Assembly (NCBI RefSeq): GCF_000299895.1
Contig: NZ_AMRG01000005.1
Coordinates: 62,001 to 126,000, forward strand
Direction: 5' to 3'
Source: Idiomarina xiamenensis 10-D-4
Lineage (GTDB): Bacteria > Pseudomonadota > Gammaproteobacteria > Enterobacterales > Alteromonadaceae
Length of the DNA: 64,000 nucleotides
Positions within the stretch are counted from its first letter, which is position 1. Each line of letters opens with the position of its first letter. The notes under the pieces are model-generated. The model made no database searches, was not told the origin of the DNA, and worked only from the letters and a program-made list of their open reading frames with translations. Of this stretch, positions 1-7,681 are shown piece by piece. The translations under genes were made by a program, and so were the position numbers.

Positions 1-98
1 TCGGCGTGGAAGGTTAACGTATTCGGTTGTGGCTGGCACGCGGTTAAGCTGCTCAGTACCCATGTGGACAAGACTAACCCAAGTAAATAACGCTGCAC
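1..98 (-). CDS. Lipoprotein, 5' part only (runs off the left edge)
   Basis: A minus-strand reading frame begins with GTG at 98 and stays open to the window edge, giving 32 residues. A strong Shine-Dalgarno AAGGAGG lies five bases before the GTG. The translation starts MQRYLLGLVLSTWVLSSLTA and is followed by Cys and QPQPNTLTFHA, a classical lipoprotein signal peptide with an LTAC lipobox, so the product should be a membrane-anchored lipoprotein. The overlapping ATG two bases upstream reaches a stop after eight codons and is not a start. The rest of the protein is outside the window, so no function can be given. It diverges from the OmpA-like gene at 346. Confidence 0.72.
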   Translation of the reverse strand, partial: MQRYLLGLVLSTWVLSSLTACQPQPNTLTFHA

Positions 99-345
99 AT
101 CAACCTCCTTGTCGCCGCGTTTACCATTGCCATCAGGCAACAGTCGATAAGTCATTTATGCTAACGCGTTGAGCGCGTTAAAAACACCGTTATCCAGCGC
201 GCCGCTGAGCCATTTACCGAACTTTTACGTAACTCCTTTACGATAAGCGCGTCCAAAGGACACCGACTTAAGCTTGCACGATAGCCGCCTAAGCTCGTTA
301 AGGACGTTAGTGAGTGGCACGTGCCCGACAGAAGGAAATTGCAGC
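99..345. other. Divergent intergenic region with a small perfect inverted repeat
   Basis: This 247-base space separates the lipoprotein gene leaving left from the OmpA-like gene leaving right, so it should hold both promoters, but I could not settle on clear -35/-10 pairs. It contains a 7-bp perfect inverted repeat, TAACGCG/CGCGTTA, at 162-180 with a five-base loop. There is no T-run on either side, so it is not a standard terminator. It could be an operator or a 5' UTR hairpin. No convincing small gene is seen here. Confidence 0.4.
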
Positions 346-975
346 ATGAAAAAAGCACTTTGTATGATTGCCGCCGGTTCGCTGATCATGACCGGCTGTG
401 CCAATATGAGTAACACCCAAAAAGGCGCTTCTATTGGTGCCGTCAGTGGTGCGGTATTGGGTAAAGCCACCGGTGACCACGATAAAAGCCGTTATGTTTG
501 GGGCGCGGCGGTTGGCGCGTTAGCCGGCGCCGCCATCGGTAACTACATGGATCGCCAAGAAGAAGCGTTTCGTCAGGAATTGGCGGGTAGTGGCGTTCAG
601 GTGATCCGCGACGGCGATAATATCCGTCTGCAATTACCCGGTAATATTACCTTCAACACCGGCAGCGCGGCCATTGCTTCAAGTTTTAAACCGGTGCTGG
701 ATGATGTCGCCAAAGTGCTCACCAAGTACGAAAAAACCACGCTGATGGTCGAAGGCCATACCGATAATACCGGTGCCGCCGAGTACAATCAGCAGTTGTC
801 ATTAAACCGCGCTAACGCGGTGCAAAGCTACTTGCTGGGCAATGGTGTCGATTCGCGTCGGGTCACTACCGTCGGTTATGGAGAGAGCATGCCGATTGCC
901 GATAACGGCACCGAACAAGGTCGTCAGCAAAACCGTCGGGTAGAGCTGAAGATCGTGCCAAATAAGGCAAATTAA
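346..975 (+). CDS. OmpA-family lipoprotein with glycine-zipper region (YiaD-like)
   Basis: The product (209 aa) starts with a lipoprotein signal (MKKALCMIAAGSLIMTGC; Cys 18), followed by a Gly/Ala-rich zipper segment (about residues 27-65). The C-terminal OmpA domain (about 95-205) carries the peptidoglycan-binding signature GHTDNTGAAEYN with following LNRANAV and QQNRRVEL. Proteins of this type are outer-membrane lipoproteins that hold the envelope to peptidoglycan; E. coli YiaD is the best-known relative. The start at 346 is chosen over an upstream TTG because a GAAGGA ribosome site sits nine bases before it and it opens a clean signal peptide. The 3' end overlaps the convergent kelch gene by four bases. 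Confidence 0.9.
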   Translation: MKKALCMIAAGSLIMTGCANMSNTQKGASIGAVSGAVLGKATGDHDKSRYVWGAAVGALAGAAIGNYMDRQEEAFRQELAGSGVQVIRDGDNIRLQLPGNITFNTGSAAIASSFKPVLDDVAKVLTKYEKTTLMVEGHTDNTGAAEYNQQLSLNRANAVQSYLLGNGVDSRRVTTVGYGESMPIADNGTEQGRQQNRRVELKIVPNKAN

Positions 976-1919
976 TCAAACGCTTCAATCAGATCTAAAG
1001 GGGTACCCGCGTAATCGCGGCTACCCCCGATCACATAAATCACGCCATTTAACAGCACCGCGGCACTGTCGTAACGGCCAACAAAGGGCAGTGCTAGCGA
1101 TTGCCATTGGTCGTGCTGAATATCGTAGCGCAGCACACTATCAAGCTGACTAAAATCACCGAACACATAAATGGCTTGCTGGCGCAGCACGGCGCTGCCT
1201 GCACTTAACGGATGCGGTGGTGGTGTGAGCGTTTGCCAACCCGCAGCAGCGTTACCTAAATCGAGCATTAACAGGTCTTGCAGCGGCGTTTCATAATCGT
1301 TACCGCTGACCGCGTAGAGTCGTCGCCGGTCGCTAACCAATTGTGTTTCACGGCTATCGGGTAGGGCATAGGTGCGGCGCCTTTGGTTGGCATCGAGTCG
1401 ATACAGCGTGACATGGTCCAGCAGATATAACTTATCGTCTTGTAAGTAGCTGCCACCGGCAACAAATAGCTGTTGGCCAAGCCGTGTTACGCCCGGGCGT
1501 TTGAGGTTTAATGGCAACCAATGCTGCTGCGTGACCTGCTGGGTTTGCGTATTGAATACCTCGACCGGCAGTGGGCTGTCGGCATTGGTCTGTTGCACAC
1601 TTTGCCCGCCGATCAAATAAATTAAATGACCGCCGTCCCAAACCGCGCGGTGATAACGTCGCGGCAGCGTGTGTTCAGGCAACAACTGACGCGCACCGCT
1701 GCGCGGGTCGATAATTTCGATATCACCGCTGATGCCATGCCCGGTCATGCCACCAAATACGTAAATCCGTGCGCTGTCGGCAGCGGCGGCATGCCCATAG
1801 CGAGCCACCAATAAATGCTGCAAGCCCGGGTTGTCACTATGCACGCTGCTGCACGCCAGCAAGCTAAAGCTGAGCGCTAGCATAAGTAGCCAGCGCATGA
1901 TGTGAGTGGGATTATCCAT
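972..1919 (-). CDS. Kelch-repeat lipoprotein
   Basis: The 315-residue product has an N-terminal lipoprotein signal (lipobox LLAC in MLALSFSLLACSS) and a series of kelch beta-propeller blades, seen as repeated IYVFGG-like units (near residues 50, 100, 150, 250 and 300, ending VIYVIGGS). Kelch propellers in periplasmic or outer-membrane lipoproteins are sugar- or protein-binding, and NanM mutarotase is one relative, but nothing here fixes the ligand. The frame extends upstream to a GTG at 2042, but that extension is not signal-like. I place the start at the ATG at 1919; the ATG at 1898 is also possible. It lies 133 bases downstream of the chemoreceptor gene on the same strand. Confidence 0.75.
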   Translation of the reverse strand: MDNPTHIMRWLLMLALSFSLLACSSVHSDNPGLQHLLVARYGHAAAADSARIYVFGGMTGHGISGDIEIIDPRSGARQLLPEHTLPRRYHRAVWDGGHLIYLIGGQSVQQTNADSPLPVEVFNTQTQQVTQQHWLPLNLKRPGVTRLGQQLFVAGGSYLQDDKLYLLDHVTLYRLDANQRRRTYALPDSRETQLVSDRRRLYAVSGNDYETPLQDLLMLDLGNAAAGWQTLTPPPHPLSAGSAVLRQQAIYVFGDFSQLDSVLRYDIQHDQWQSLALPFVGRYDSAAVLLNGVIYVIGGSRDYAGTPLDLIEAFD

Positions 1920-2052
1920 GTGCTTAAGTCCGTGCAGTGGTTCTCGAATCAGCTTGCTGAAATCGAGAAGAGATAACACCGACTTTAGCAAATTCAGACA
2001 CTGTAGGCAGTGACTTTTCGCTAATTTGCCGCACTTACACACTGAGCCCGGC

Positions 2053-3978
2053 TTACACCCGGTAACCGGCTAGCAATGTTTGTAGTTGTTGTGACAGTTG
2101 CTCTAATTCTTCCGCCGCTGCCGCGGTGTCCTTGGCACTGTTACTGCTATCACCAGCCAACTCGCGCATACGCGCTAAACCTTGCGTAATACCGCCGACC
2201 ACCTGCGCTTGCTGCTCTGCGGCAGTGGCCATGTCACTGTTCATTTGGTTGATCTGATTGACGCCAGCGCTGAGCTGGTCAAACGAGCTGCCGGTTTGTT
2301 CGGTGGTGCTGCGCGAGCTTTCGGCATTCTGGTGAACCTGCTGCACTTGCTCGCCCATCGCGCTGACACCCTGCTGCAAACGTTCAATTTGCTGTTTGAT
2401 ATCTTCAACCGACGATTGCGTACGGTTAGCCAGTTGTCGCACCTCATCCGAGACCACTGCAAAGCCACGCCCGTGTTCGCCAGCGCGAGCGGCTTCGATG
2501 GCGGCATTTAAGGCCAGTAAGTTGGTTTGTTCGGCAATATCGCGGATCACCGACAGCACCGTACTGATTTGCTGTGAAGCGGCGGTTAACTCGTCGTTAT
2601 GGTGATTGGTTTGGCTTAATACCTGCAATTGCTGTTCGGTCGCTTGCAGCAACTGCTGCACCCACTGTAGTCCTTGCTGCGACTGCTGTTCCGCTTGGTG
2701 GGTGGCTTGCTGAGCTTGCGCCGCAAGGCTGGCTACGTGCTCTGCGGTTTGTTTGAGTTCGTCGGTGGCGTTGGCGACTTGCAGGGTTTCTTGCGATTGT
2801 GCCTCAACCGCTTGCTTGGCGTTATCGGCAACATTCGCCAACCGCTCTGCCGCGCTGACCAATTTTGTCGCAGAGTCCTTGGTTTGAATGATGGTCTGTT
2901 GCACTTTATCCAGCAAATTGTCAAAGCCATTAGCCAGCGCCCCGAGCTCGTTTTTCGAGCTTGATTTAAAGCGTTTAGTGAGGTCACCGTCACCATCGGT
3001 GATATTGACCAAGCCTTCGCTTAACTGCGCTAACGGACGGCTGACAACCCACTGGAATAGCAGTACCAATAGCAAACCAATCAGCAAGCCGACGATGATC
3101 ACGCTGCTGACCGCTTTAAGCGTTGCCGCATAGACTAAGTCGGCAATATCCGCTTGCGGATAGGCTGTCACCACTTGGTAACCCCAGCCGCTAAAGGGCT
3201 GTTTATTGATCACCCATGCCGAGGAGGGATCGCTCAGCAAGGCGTTCACTTGTTCGATGGTTTGCGTTTTGGTGTGCATGCGCACACGTTGTTTGTCATC
3301 CACTAATGCGGTAAAGCCATGGCTGAGTATGCTCGCCGCTTCGACCACCTGCTGTAACTCAGTTAGGTCGGCCGAGTAACCGACATACCAGATACCGATA
3401 ACCTGTTGCTGGGCGTTATGGATAGGCACATAACCGGTTAGATAAGGATTACCTAAAATATCGACCTGACCAAAATAGGACTGACCGTTAGCAATCGCTT
3501 GCATGGCTTTACCGTTAGGCGCTAACAGTGTGCCCGTGGCGCGTGTGCCATCGGCTTTTTTAACGTTGGTAGCAATGCGTACAAAGTCATCGCCATCACG
3601 CACAAACAGTGTGGCGGTACCGTCCATCAGTTCGGTAATGCGGTCGACCAAACTGGTGTCGTTAGCCATTAATTGTTGACCAAAATACAAGCCGGGTAGT
3701 TGGCGTCCGGCAACTTCGGTCTGGCCTTGTAGGGTCGCTGCGCCGAGTCGCTGCGAAGCGTCTTGTAAAACCCTCATACTGTTATGGACGCGGCGCATCA
3801 TGATGGTATCAAGTACGCCGAGTAGCCGCTGTAATTCAGCTTGGCTGCGCTGGCTGACGGTTTCTGCTTGCGCAACAATGTCGGCGCGGGTGGAAAAGTA
3901 GCTGTAACTACCGGCGATGGCCGATAGTAATAGAAATAGCACTGCCAGTAGCGCCATGAATTGCTGCTTAACCGACAT
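2053..3978 (-). CDS. Methyl-accepting chemotaxis protein with periplasmic Cache-type sensor
   Basis: This 641-residue transmembrane chemoreceptor has TM1 at about 8-28, a periplasmic sensor at about 30-285 that looks like the Cache3/Cache2 class, TM2 at about 289-312, a HAMP domain at about 313-365, and a cytoplasmic coiled-coil signalling domain. The conserved hairpin tip that binds CheA/CheW is visible at about residues 479-520 ([20 protein letters not shown] then [15 protein letters not shown]). It should pass ligand binding outside the cell to flagellar or pilus control. No C-terminal CheR-tethering pentapeptide is present. The start has an AGAGGT ribosome site. The ligand cannot be read from sequence. 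Confidence 0.93.
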   Translation of the reverse strand: MSVKQQFMALLAVLFLLLSAIAGSYSYFSTRADIVAQAETVSQRSQAELQRLLGVLDTIMMRRVHNSMRVLQDASQRLGAATLQGQTEVAGRQLPGLYFGQQLMANDTSLVDRITELMDGTATLFVRDGDDFVRIATNVKKADGTRATGTLLAPNGKAMQAIANGQSYFGQVDILGNPYLTGYVPIHNAQQQVIGIWYVGYSADLTELQQVVEAASILSHGFTALVDDKQRVRMHTKTQTIEQVNALLSDPSSAWVINKQPFSGWGYQVVTAYPQADIADLVYAATLKAVSSVIIVGLLIGLLLVLLFQWVVSRPLAQLSEGLVNITDGDGDLTKRFKSSSKNELGALANGFDNLLDKVQQTIIQTKDSATKLVSAAERLANVADNAKQAVEAQSQETLQVANATDELKQTAEHVASLAAQAQQATHQAEQQSQQGLQWVQQLLQATEQQLQVLSQTNHHNDELTAASQQISTVLSVIRDIAEQTNLLALNAAIEAARAGEHGRGFAVVSDEVRQLANRTQSSVEDIKQQIERLQQGVSAMGEQVQQVHQNAESSRSTTEQTGSSFDQLSAGVNQINQMNSDMATAAEQQAQVVGGITQGLARMRELAGDSSNSAKDTAAAAEELEQLSQQLQTLLAGYRV

Positions 3979-4081
3979 AGTGACCTCTGTATCGTTGCGT
4001 AATTAAGTACTATGTCGGCGGCGTTTGCTGAATATTTATACACATCTGACGTTTGTCAGAGTTGCAATCGTGCGGGGTTGC

Positions 4082-4520
4082 TCAATGCGCCACCGTGGCT
4101 TGCCAGTTGACGGCTTGCCAGTGGCCATCGCGTTGCACCAATACGCCGCTATTAAAGAAGCGTTGCGCGGCTTGGTCAGCGGCGCTGGGCTGCGCGATCA
4201 GGATAAAGGTTAATAGGGCAACGTTGTCATAAAAACGGATTTGTATGTCGTCGGCTTTATACCACGTATCAACGTCGTCTTCGGCGATCAGGCCTTCGGC
4301 TTTGACCGCTTGCATTAATACGCCCTTGTCAAAGCGGCTGCCGCTGGAGGTCTGCCCAAAAACGGTCATGGGCCTCGGCGTTGTTAACGCTGGCGCCATA
4401 TAAAAACTGTTGCAGTTGTTGAGTCACCTGCTGCTGTTGAGTCGCAACGTTGTCGTTGCTGGTTGGCTGCGCACAGGCGTTGAGCATCAGGCTACAGCAA
4501 AGCAAAATGAGATAACGCAT
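4082..4520 (-). pseudogene. NTF2-like (SnoaL/DUF4440-type) lipoprotein, broken by a frameshift
   Basis: Two overlapping minus-strand frames together make one protein. The first (4520 to 4329) gives a lipoprotein signal (MRYLILLCCSLMLNAC) and an NTF2-like start ending in AHDRFWAD, then drifts to a stop. The second frame, entered near 4350, continues with TSSGSRFDKGVLMQAVKAEG and the rest of the fold, ending VNWQATVAH at 4082. The reading frame slips by one base (439 bases in total, 3n+1) between FWAD and TSSGSRF. The stretch usually found between these motifs in relatives also looks a few residues short, so a small out-of-frame deletion is likely. The ribosome site AAGGAA before 4520 is intact. 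Sequencing error is the alternative. Confidence 0.75.
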
Positions 4521-4573
4521 AAACAGTTCCTTTAGGTAAGCTAAATATGAATCAGTTTAGGTGGCAGTGAATG

Positions 4574-5056
4574 TCACTGCAATGCCAATACCGCCTGCCA
4601 TTCGGCATCAGTAAATGGCATGACGCTAAGTCGCTGACCGCGGCGCACCAGCGGATTAGCGCTGAGTGCCGGTAACGCTTTTAACTCTGCCAGCGGCAGC
4701 AATCGTGTTAAGTGTTGCAGATAAGTCACTTCGACCGCACTCCAGCGAGCGGCTTCTGCCGTTGTTGCTGATGCTGTGTTGTTATCAACATAAGCATTAT
4801 CAACATAAGGGCTAGTTGCATCAAACTGGCTGGGGTCGGCGAATGCCGTACGGCTGACTTCGACAATGCCTGCAATGCCCACCTGACGACAACTGGAATG
4901 ATAAATAAAAACCTGATCACCCAATTGCATAGCGCGCATGAAATTACGTGCCTGATAATTGCGTACACCATCCCAAATAACAGTTTGTTTGGGTGCTGTA
5001 GCGATATCGTCGATGCTGCATTCGTCCGGTTCGGTTTTCATTAACCAATAATTCAT
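4574..5056 (-). CDS. EVE-domain protein
   Basis: The 160-residue product is a single EVE domain, a PUA-like fold related to YTH and thought to bind modified bases in RNA or DNA. Family hallmarks are clear: YWLMKTEPDE at the start, WDGVRNYQARNFMR at 29-42, VFIYHSS at 49-55, and RWSAVEVTYL before the C-terminal helices. A low-complexity insert around residues 84-103 contains a duplicated YVDNA/YVDNN unit, coming from a 15-base tandem repeat at 4782-4811. It diverges from the oxidoreductase gene at 5191. The exact nucleic-acid ligand in bacteria is not known. Confidence 0.9.
   Translation of the reverse strand: MNYWLMKTEPDECSIDDIATAPKQTVIWDGVRNYQARNFMRAMQLGDQVFIYHSSCRQVGIAGIVEVSRTAFADPSQFDATSPYVDNAYVDNNTASATTAEAARWSAVEVTYLQHLTRLLPLAELKALPALSANPLVRRGQRLSVMPFTDAEWQAVLALQ
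4782..4811. repeat. 15-bp tandem repeat inside the EVE gene (two copies)
   Basis: Two adjacent 15-base units, each beginning TTATCAACATAAG and differing only in the last two bases, lie inside the EVE-domain gene. In the protein they give YVDNA followed by YVDNN. Length 15 keeps the frame, so this is a simple in-frame slippage duplication in a surface loop. Confidence 0.85.
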
Positions 5057-5190
5057 GGTGATTATCGAACGCCCCTATCGGTTTTCTTGATGCTGGCAGT
5101 ATACCGCTATTTGCACGCTTTTGTTATTATCGACGGTCTTAGACTTCGCTGCCAACTGGCGACCATTAGCGTTGCCGCGAGGGGTTTAGC

Positions 5191-6174
5191 ATGGCTGTAA
5201 AACGCTCGATTCTGGATTTATCACCGATCAACGAAGGCGCACACGCTGCTGACGCGTTGCAACACTCTGTGGCGCTGGCGCAACATGCCGAAGCGCTCGG
5301 TTATCACCGTTTTTGGATGGCCGAACACCACAACATGCCGGGTATTGCTAGCGCCGCTACCGCGGTGGCGCTCGGCCATGTCGCCGGACAAACTGAGCAG
5401 ATCCGCATTGGCGCGGGCGGCATCATGCTGCCCAACTTATCGCCGTTACAAGTGGCTGAGCAGTTTGGTACCTTAGATGCGCTGTATCCCGGGCGCATCG
5501 ATTTGGGCTTGGGGCGTGCCCCGGGTACTGACCAGCAGACACTGCGCGCGCTACGCCGTGCAGCCAACAGTGCCGATAGCTTTCCCGACGATGTTGCCGA
5601 ATTACTGATGTATTTAGGCGATACGGCTCCACAACAAGTGGTACGCGCCATCCCCGGGCAAGGTAGTCATGTACCGGTGTGGTTGTTAGGCTCCAGTTTA
5701 TTTGGTGCGCAGCTGGCGGCGCATATGGGGCTGCCTTATGCCTTTGCCTCGCACTTTGCACCGGATTACTTAGCCGCCGCGCTGCAAGCTTATCGACAAA
5801 ATTTCCGCCCCTCGGCTTATTTAAAAGCCCCTTACGCGATGGCCGTGGTGAACGTCTTTGCTGCCGACAGCGAAGCCGATGCAAAACGCTTGATGAGTTC
5901 TATGCAATTGCAGTTCGTTGCTTTGCGTAAAGGTATGCCAGGACAGCTACCCAAGCCTGTTGATAATATCGAGAAAGTGGTGGAGCCAATGAGTTTAGCG
6001 AGCGCCAATCATGCGCTTAGTTATAGTGCGGTAGGCACACCGACACAGGTTGAAGGGTATTTGAAAGACTTTCTGTATCGCTTTAACGTCGACGAAATCA
6101 TGCTCACCTGCCATGCCTTTGACCAAGCGGCGCGTAAACGTAGTCTGACTATTGCCGCCGAGGCGCTCGCCTAA
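5191..6174 (+). CDS. LLM-class flavin-dependent oxidoreductase (YhbW-like)
   Basis: This 327-residue TIM-barrel protein belongs to the bacterial luciferase-like monooxygenase family, which uses reduced FMN or F420. Visible family motifs are LDLSPINEG near the N terminus, [17 protein letters not shown] (36-52), the [20 protein letters not shown] block (74-93), the [14 protein letters not shown] block, and [15 protein letters not shown] (about 160-174). The pattern matches the E. coli YhbW subgroup, whose substrate is unknown. A GAGGGG ribosome site lies six bases before the ATG. The gene stands alone and diverges from the EVE gene. Confidence 0.9.
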   Translation: MAVKRSILDLSPINEGAHAADALQHSVALAQHAEALGYHRFWMAEHHNMPGIASAATAVALGHVAGQTEQIRIGAGGIMLPNLSPLQVAEQFGTLDALYPGRIDLGLGRAPGTDQQTLRALRRAANSADSFPDDVAELLMYLGDTAPQQVVRAIPGQGSHVPVWLLGSSLFGAQLAAHMGLPYAFASHFAPDYLAAALQAYRQNFRPSAYLKAPYAMAVVNVFAADSEADAKRLMSSMQLQFVALRKGMPGQLPKPVDNIEKVVEPMSLASANHALSYSAVGTPTQVEGYLKDFLYRFNVDEIMLTCHAFDQAARKRSLTIAAEALA

Positions 6175-6184
6175 ATGACAGCGC

Positions 6185-6216
6185 GCCTGCTCATGAGCAA
6201 GCGTCAATGAGCAGGC
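6185..6216. repeat. 10-bp perfect inverted repeat downstream of the oxidoreductase gene
   Basis: GCCTGCTCAT at 6185-6194 pairs perfectly with ATGAGCAGGC at 6207-6216 around a 12-base loop, eleven bases after the stop codon. It lacks a T-run, so it is not a textbook intrinsic terminator, but it could protect the 3' end of the mRNA. Confidence 0.6.
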
Positions 6217-6276
6217 AAATTCTGAACAAAATTTCGGCGAACATTCATCTTAATCGAAGCGAACAACGTATTAACC

Positions 6277-6304
6277 CTGCACGCCGTTGTGCAGCCCTTT
6301 TTTT
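6277..6304 (+). terminator. Possible intrinsic terminator before the PAS chemoreceptor
   Basis: CTGCAC pairs with GTGCAG around a six-base loop and is followed by CCC and a run of seven T. The stem is short, but the arrangement fits a rho-independent terminator. It lies 32 bases upstream of the chemoreceptor start, so it could also act as a leader hairpin of that gene. Confidence 0.45.
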
Positions 6305-6335
6305 AAAGGGACTTTGTTAGGTAGGATCACGTTGT

Positions 6336-7622
6336 ATGTTCAGTTCTAAGAAGCGTCAGCAGATTGCTGCATTGCAGACCAATAACGCCGAACTATCGGC
6401 AATGCTTGACGCATTTAAGCGCACCATTGCGTTTATTGAGTTCTCTCCCGAAGGTAATATTCTTGCCGCTAATGACAAGTTTTTGAGTTTAATGGGCTTT
6501 AGCGGCGACGCGTTATTGCATCAACACCATGCCATTTTGTGCCCGCTTGAAATTAGCAGCGCCCCCGAATATCGCCAATTCTGGCGGGCGCTGGCTGCCG
6601 GTGAAGAACGCCAGGGTACATTTTTACGCTTGAACCAAAAACAGCAACCGGTGTGGCTGGAAGCGATTTATTTACCGGTGAAAAACCAGCAGGGACAGGT
6701 AGAAAAGGTCGTGAAACTGGCGTTTGACGTGACCAAGGCCACCTCTGAGCATAATTATTTGAAAGCGCTCAGTAGCGCGATTGAGCGTTCGCAGGCGGTG
6801 ATTGAATTTACCCCAGACGGTCATGTCATCCGCGCCAACGATAATTTTTTGCAAGTGATGGGCTATCGCTTGGCTGATATCGAGCAACAGCATCATCGCA
6901 TGTTTTGTGAAGATACTTTTTATCGTAACCATCCGCATTTTTGGCGTGAGCTGGCTGCCGGCGAGTTTAAGTCGGGTAACTTTGAACGTCGTGATGCTGA
7001 TGGTCGGGCGGTTTGGTTAGAAGCCAGTTACAACCCAGTGCTTGATGAACAAGGTCAGGTCACTCGTGTGGTTAAGGTTGCTAGTGACATTACCGACAAG
7101 GTGTTAGCGGCAAAGCAGACCGAAGAGGCGACTCGTTCAGCGTTTGCCAGCGCCGAACGTACCGAAACAAAGGCGCACGAGAGTTTGCAGCAAATTCAGT
7201 TATCGATGCAAGAAATGGCGCAAATCGATGCTAAGTTGAGCCATTCCGATACGGTACTGACACGTTTAGCAGCGCAGGCCTCGGATATCGATAACATCTT
7301 AAAAACCATTAACGGTTTAGCCGAGCAAACCAACCTGTTGGCGTTAAATGCAGCCATTGAAGCGGCACGGGCGGGTGAACAGGGACGTGGTTTTGCGGTG
7401 GTCGCCGATGAGGTGCGAACACTGGCTAAACGGACAGCCGATGCCACGCAAAATATTTCGGTGGTGGTCGGTAAAAACCGCGAAGTCGGTGAAGATATGG
7501 GCGGCGCATTATCGGCGGTTAAACAAGCCAGGGCCGATACTGTCACCGATGTCAGTCGCCATATTCAGCAAATTGCCGATTCGTCGACGCAGGTCATCGG
7601 CGAAATTCGGGCTATTCAGTAA
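6336..7622 (+). CDS. Soluble chemoreceptor with two PAS domains
   Basis: The 428-residue product has no membrane segment. Two tandem PAS domains (about 25-132 and 148-255) are close copies of each other, each with the FWR.LAAGE and VWLEA.Y.PV segments and DVT/DIT ends, typical of flavin- or haem-binding PAS redox sensors. The chemoreceptor signalling hairpin follows at about 329-365 ([20 protein letters not shown]). The C-terminal arm after the hairpin is only about 60 residues, much shorter than in transmembrane receptors and probably without a full methylation helix. It is likely an energy or aerotaxis receptor of the cytoplasmic short class. The ribosome site is AGGTAGGA. Confidence 0.9.
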   Translation: MFSSKKRQQIAALQTNNAELSAMLDAFKRTIAFIEFSPEGNILAANDKFLSLMGFSGDALLHQHHAILCPLEISSAPEYRQFWRALAAGEERQGTFLRLNQKQQPVWLEAIYLPVKNQQGQVEKVVKLAFDVTKATSEHNYLKALSSAIERSQAVIEFTPDGHVIRANDNFLQVMGYRLADIEQQHHRMFCEDTFYRNHPHFWRELAAGEFKSGNFERRDADGRAVWLEASYNPVLDEQGQVTRVVKVASDITDKVLAAKQTEEATRSAFASAERTETKAHESLQQIQLSMQEMAQIDAKLSHSDTVLTRLAAQASDIDNILKTINGLAEQTNLLALNAAIEAARAGEQGRGFAVVADEVRTLAKRTADATQNISVVVGKNREVGEDMGGALSAVKQARADTVTDVSRHIQQIADSSTQVIGEIRAIQ

Positions 7623-7628
7623 GGCAAA

Positions 7629-7656
7629 AAGAAAGCGGCAAGGTTGCCGCTTTCTT
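7629..7656. terminator. Bidirectional intrinsic terminator
   Basis: A perfect 13-base inverted repeat, AAGAAAGCGGCAA and TTGCCGCTTTCTT, starts seven bases after the PAS chemoreceptor stop and lies between two convergent genes. A/T-rich arms at both ends give T-rich tails in both directions, so it should end both the chemoreceptor and the TonB receptor transcripts. Confidence 0.85.
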
Positions 7657-7681
7657 GATCATATCACTCGGTATCATGCCA

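Noticed and set aside
1-90. Plus-strand open frame ending with TAA at 88-90, as if the end of a gene
   Set aside because: The minus strand over the same bases has a strong ribosome site and a clear lipoprotein signal, which explains the region better.
162-180. Inverted repeat as an intrinsic terminator
   Set aside because: There is no T-run on either strand, and it lies between divergent gene starts, where no terminator is expected.
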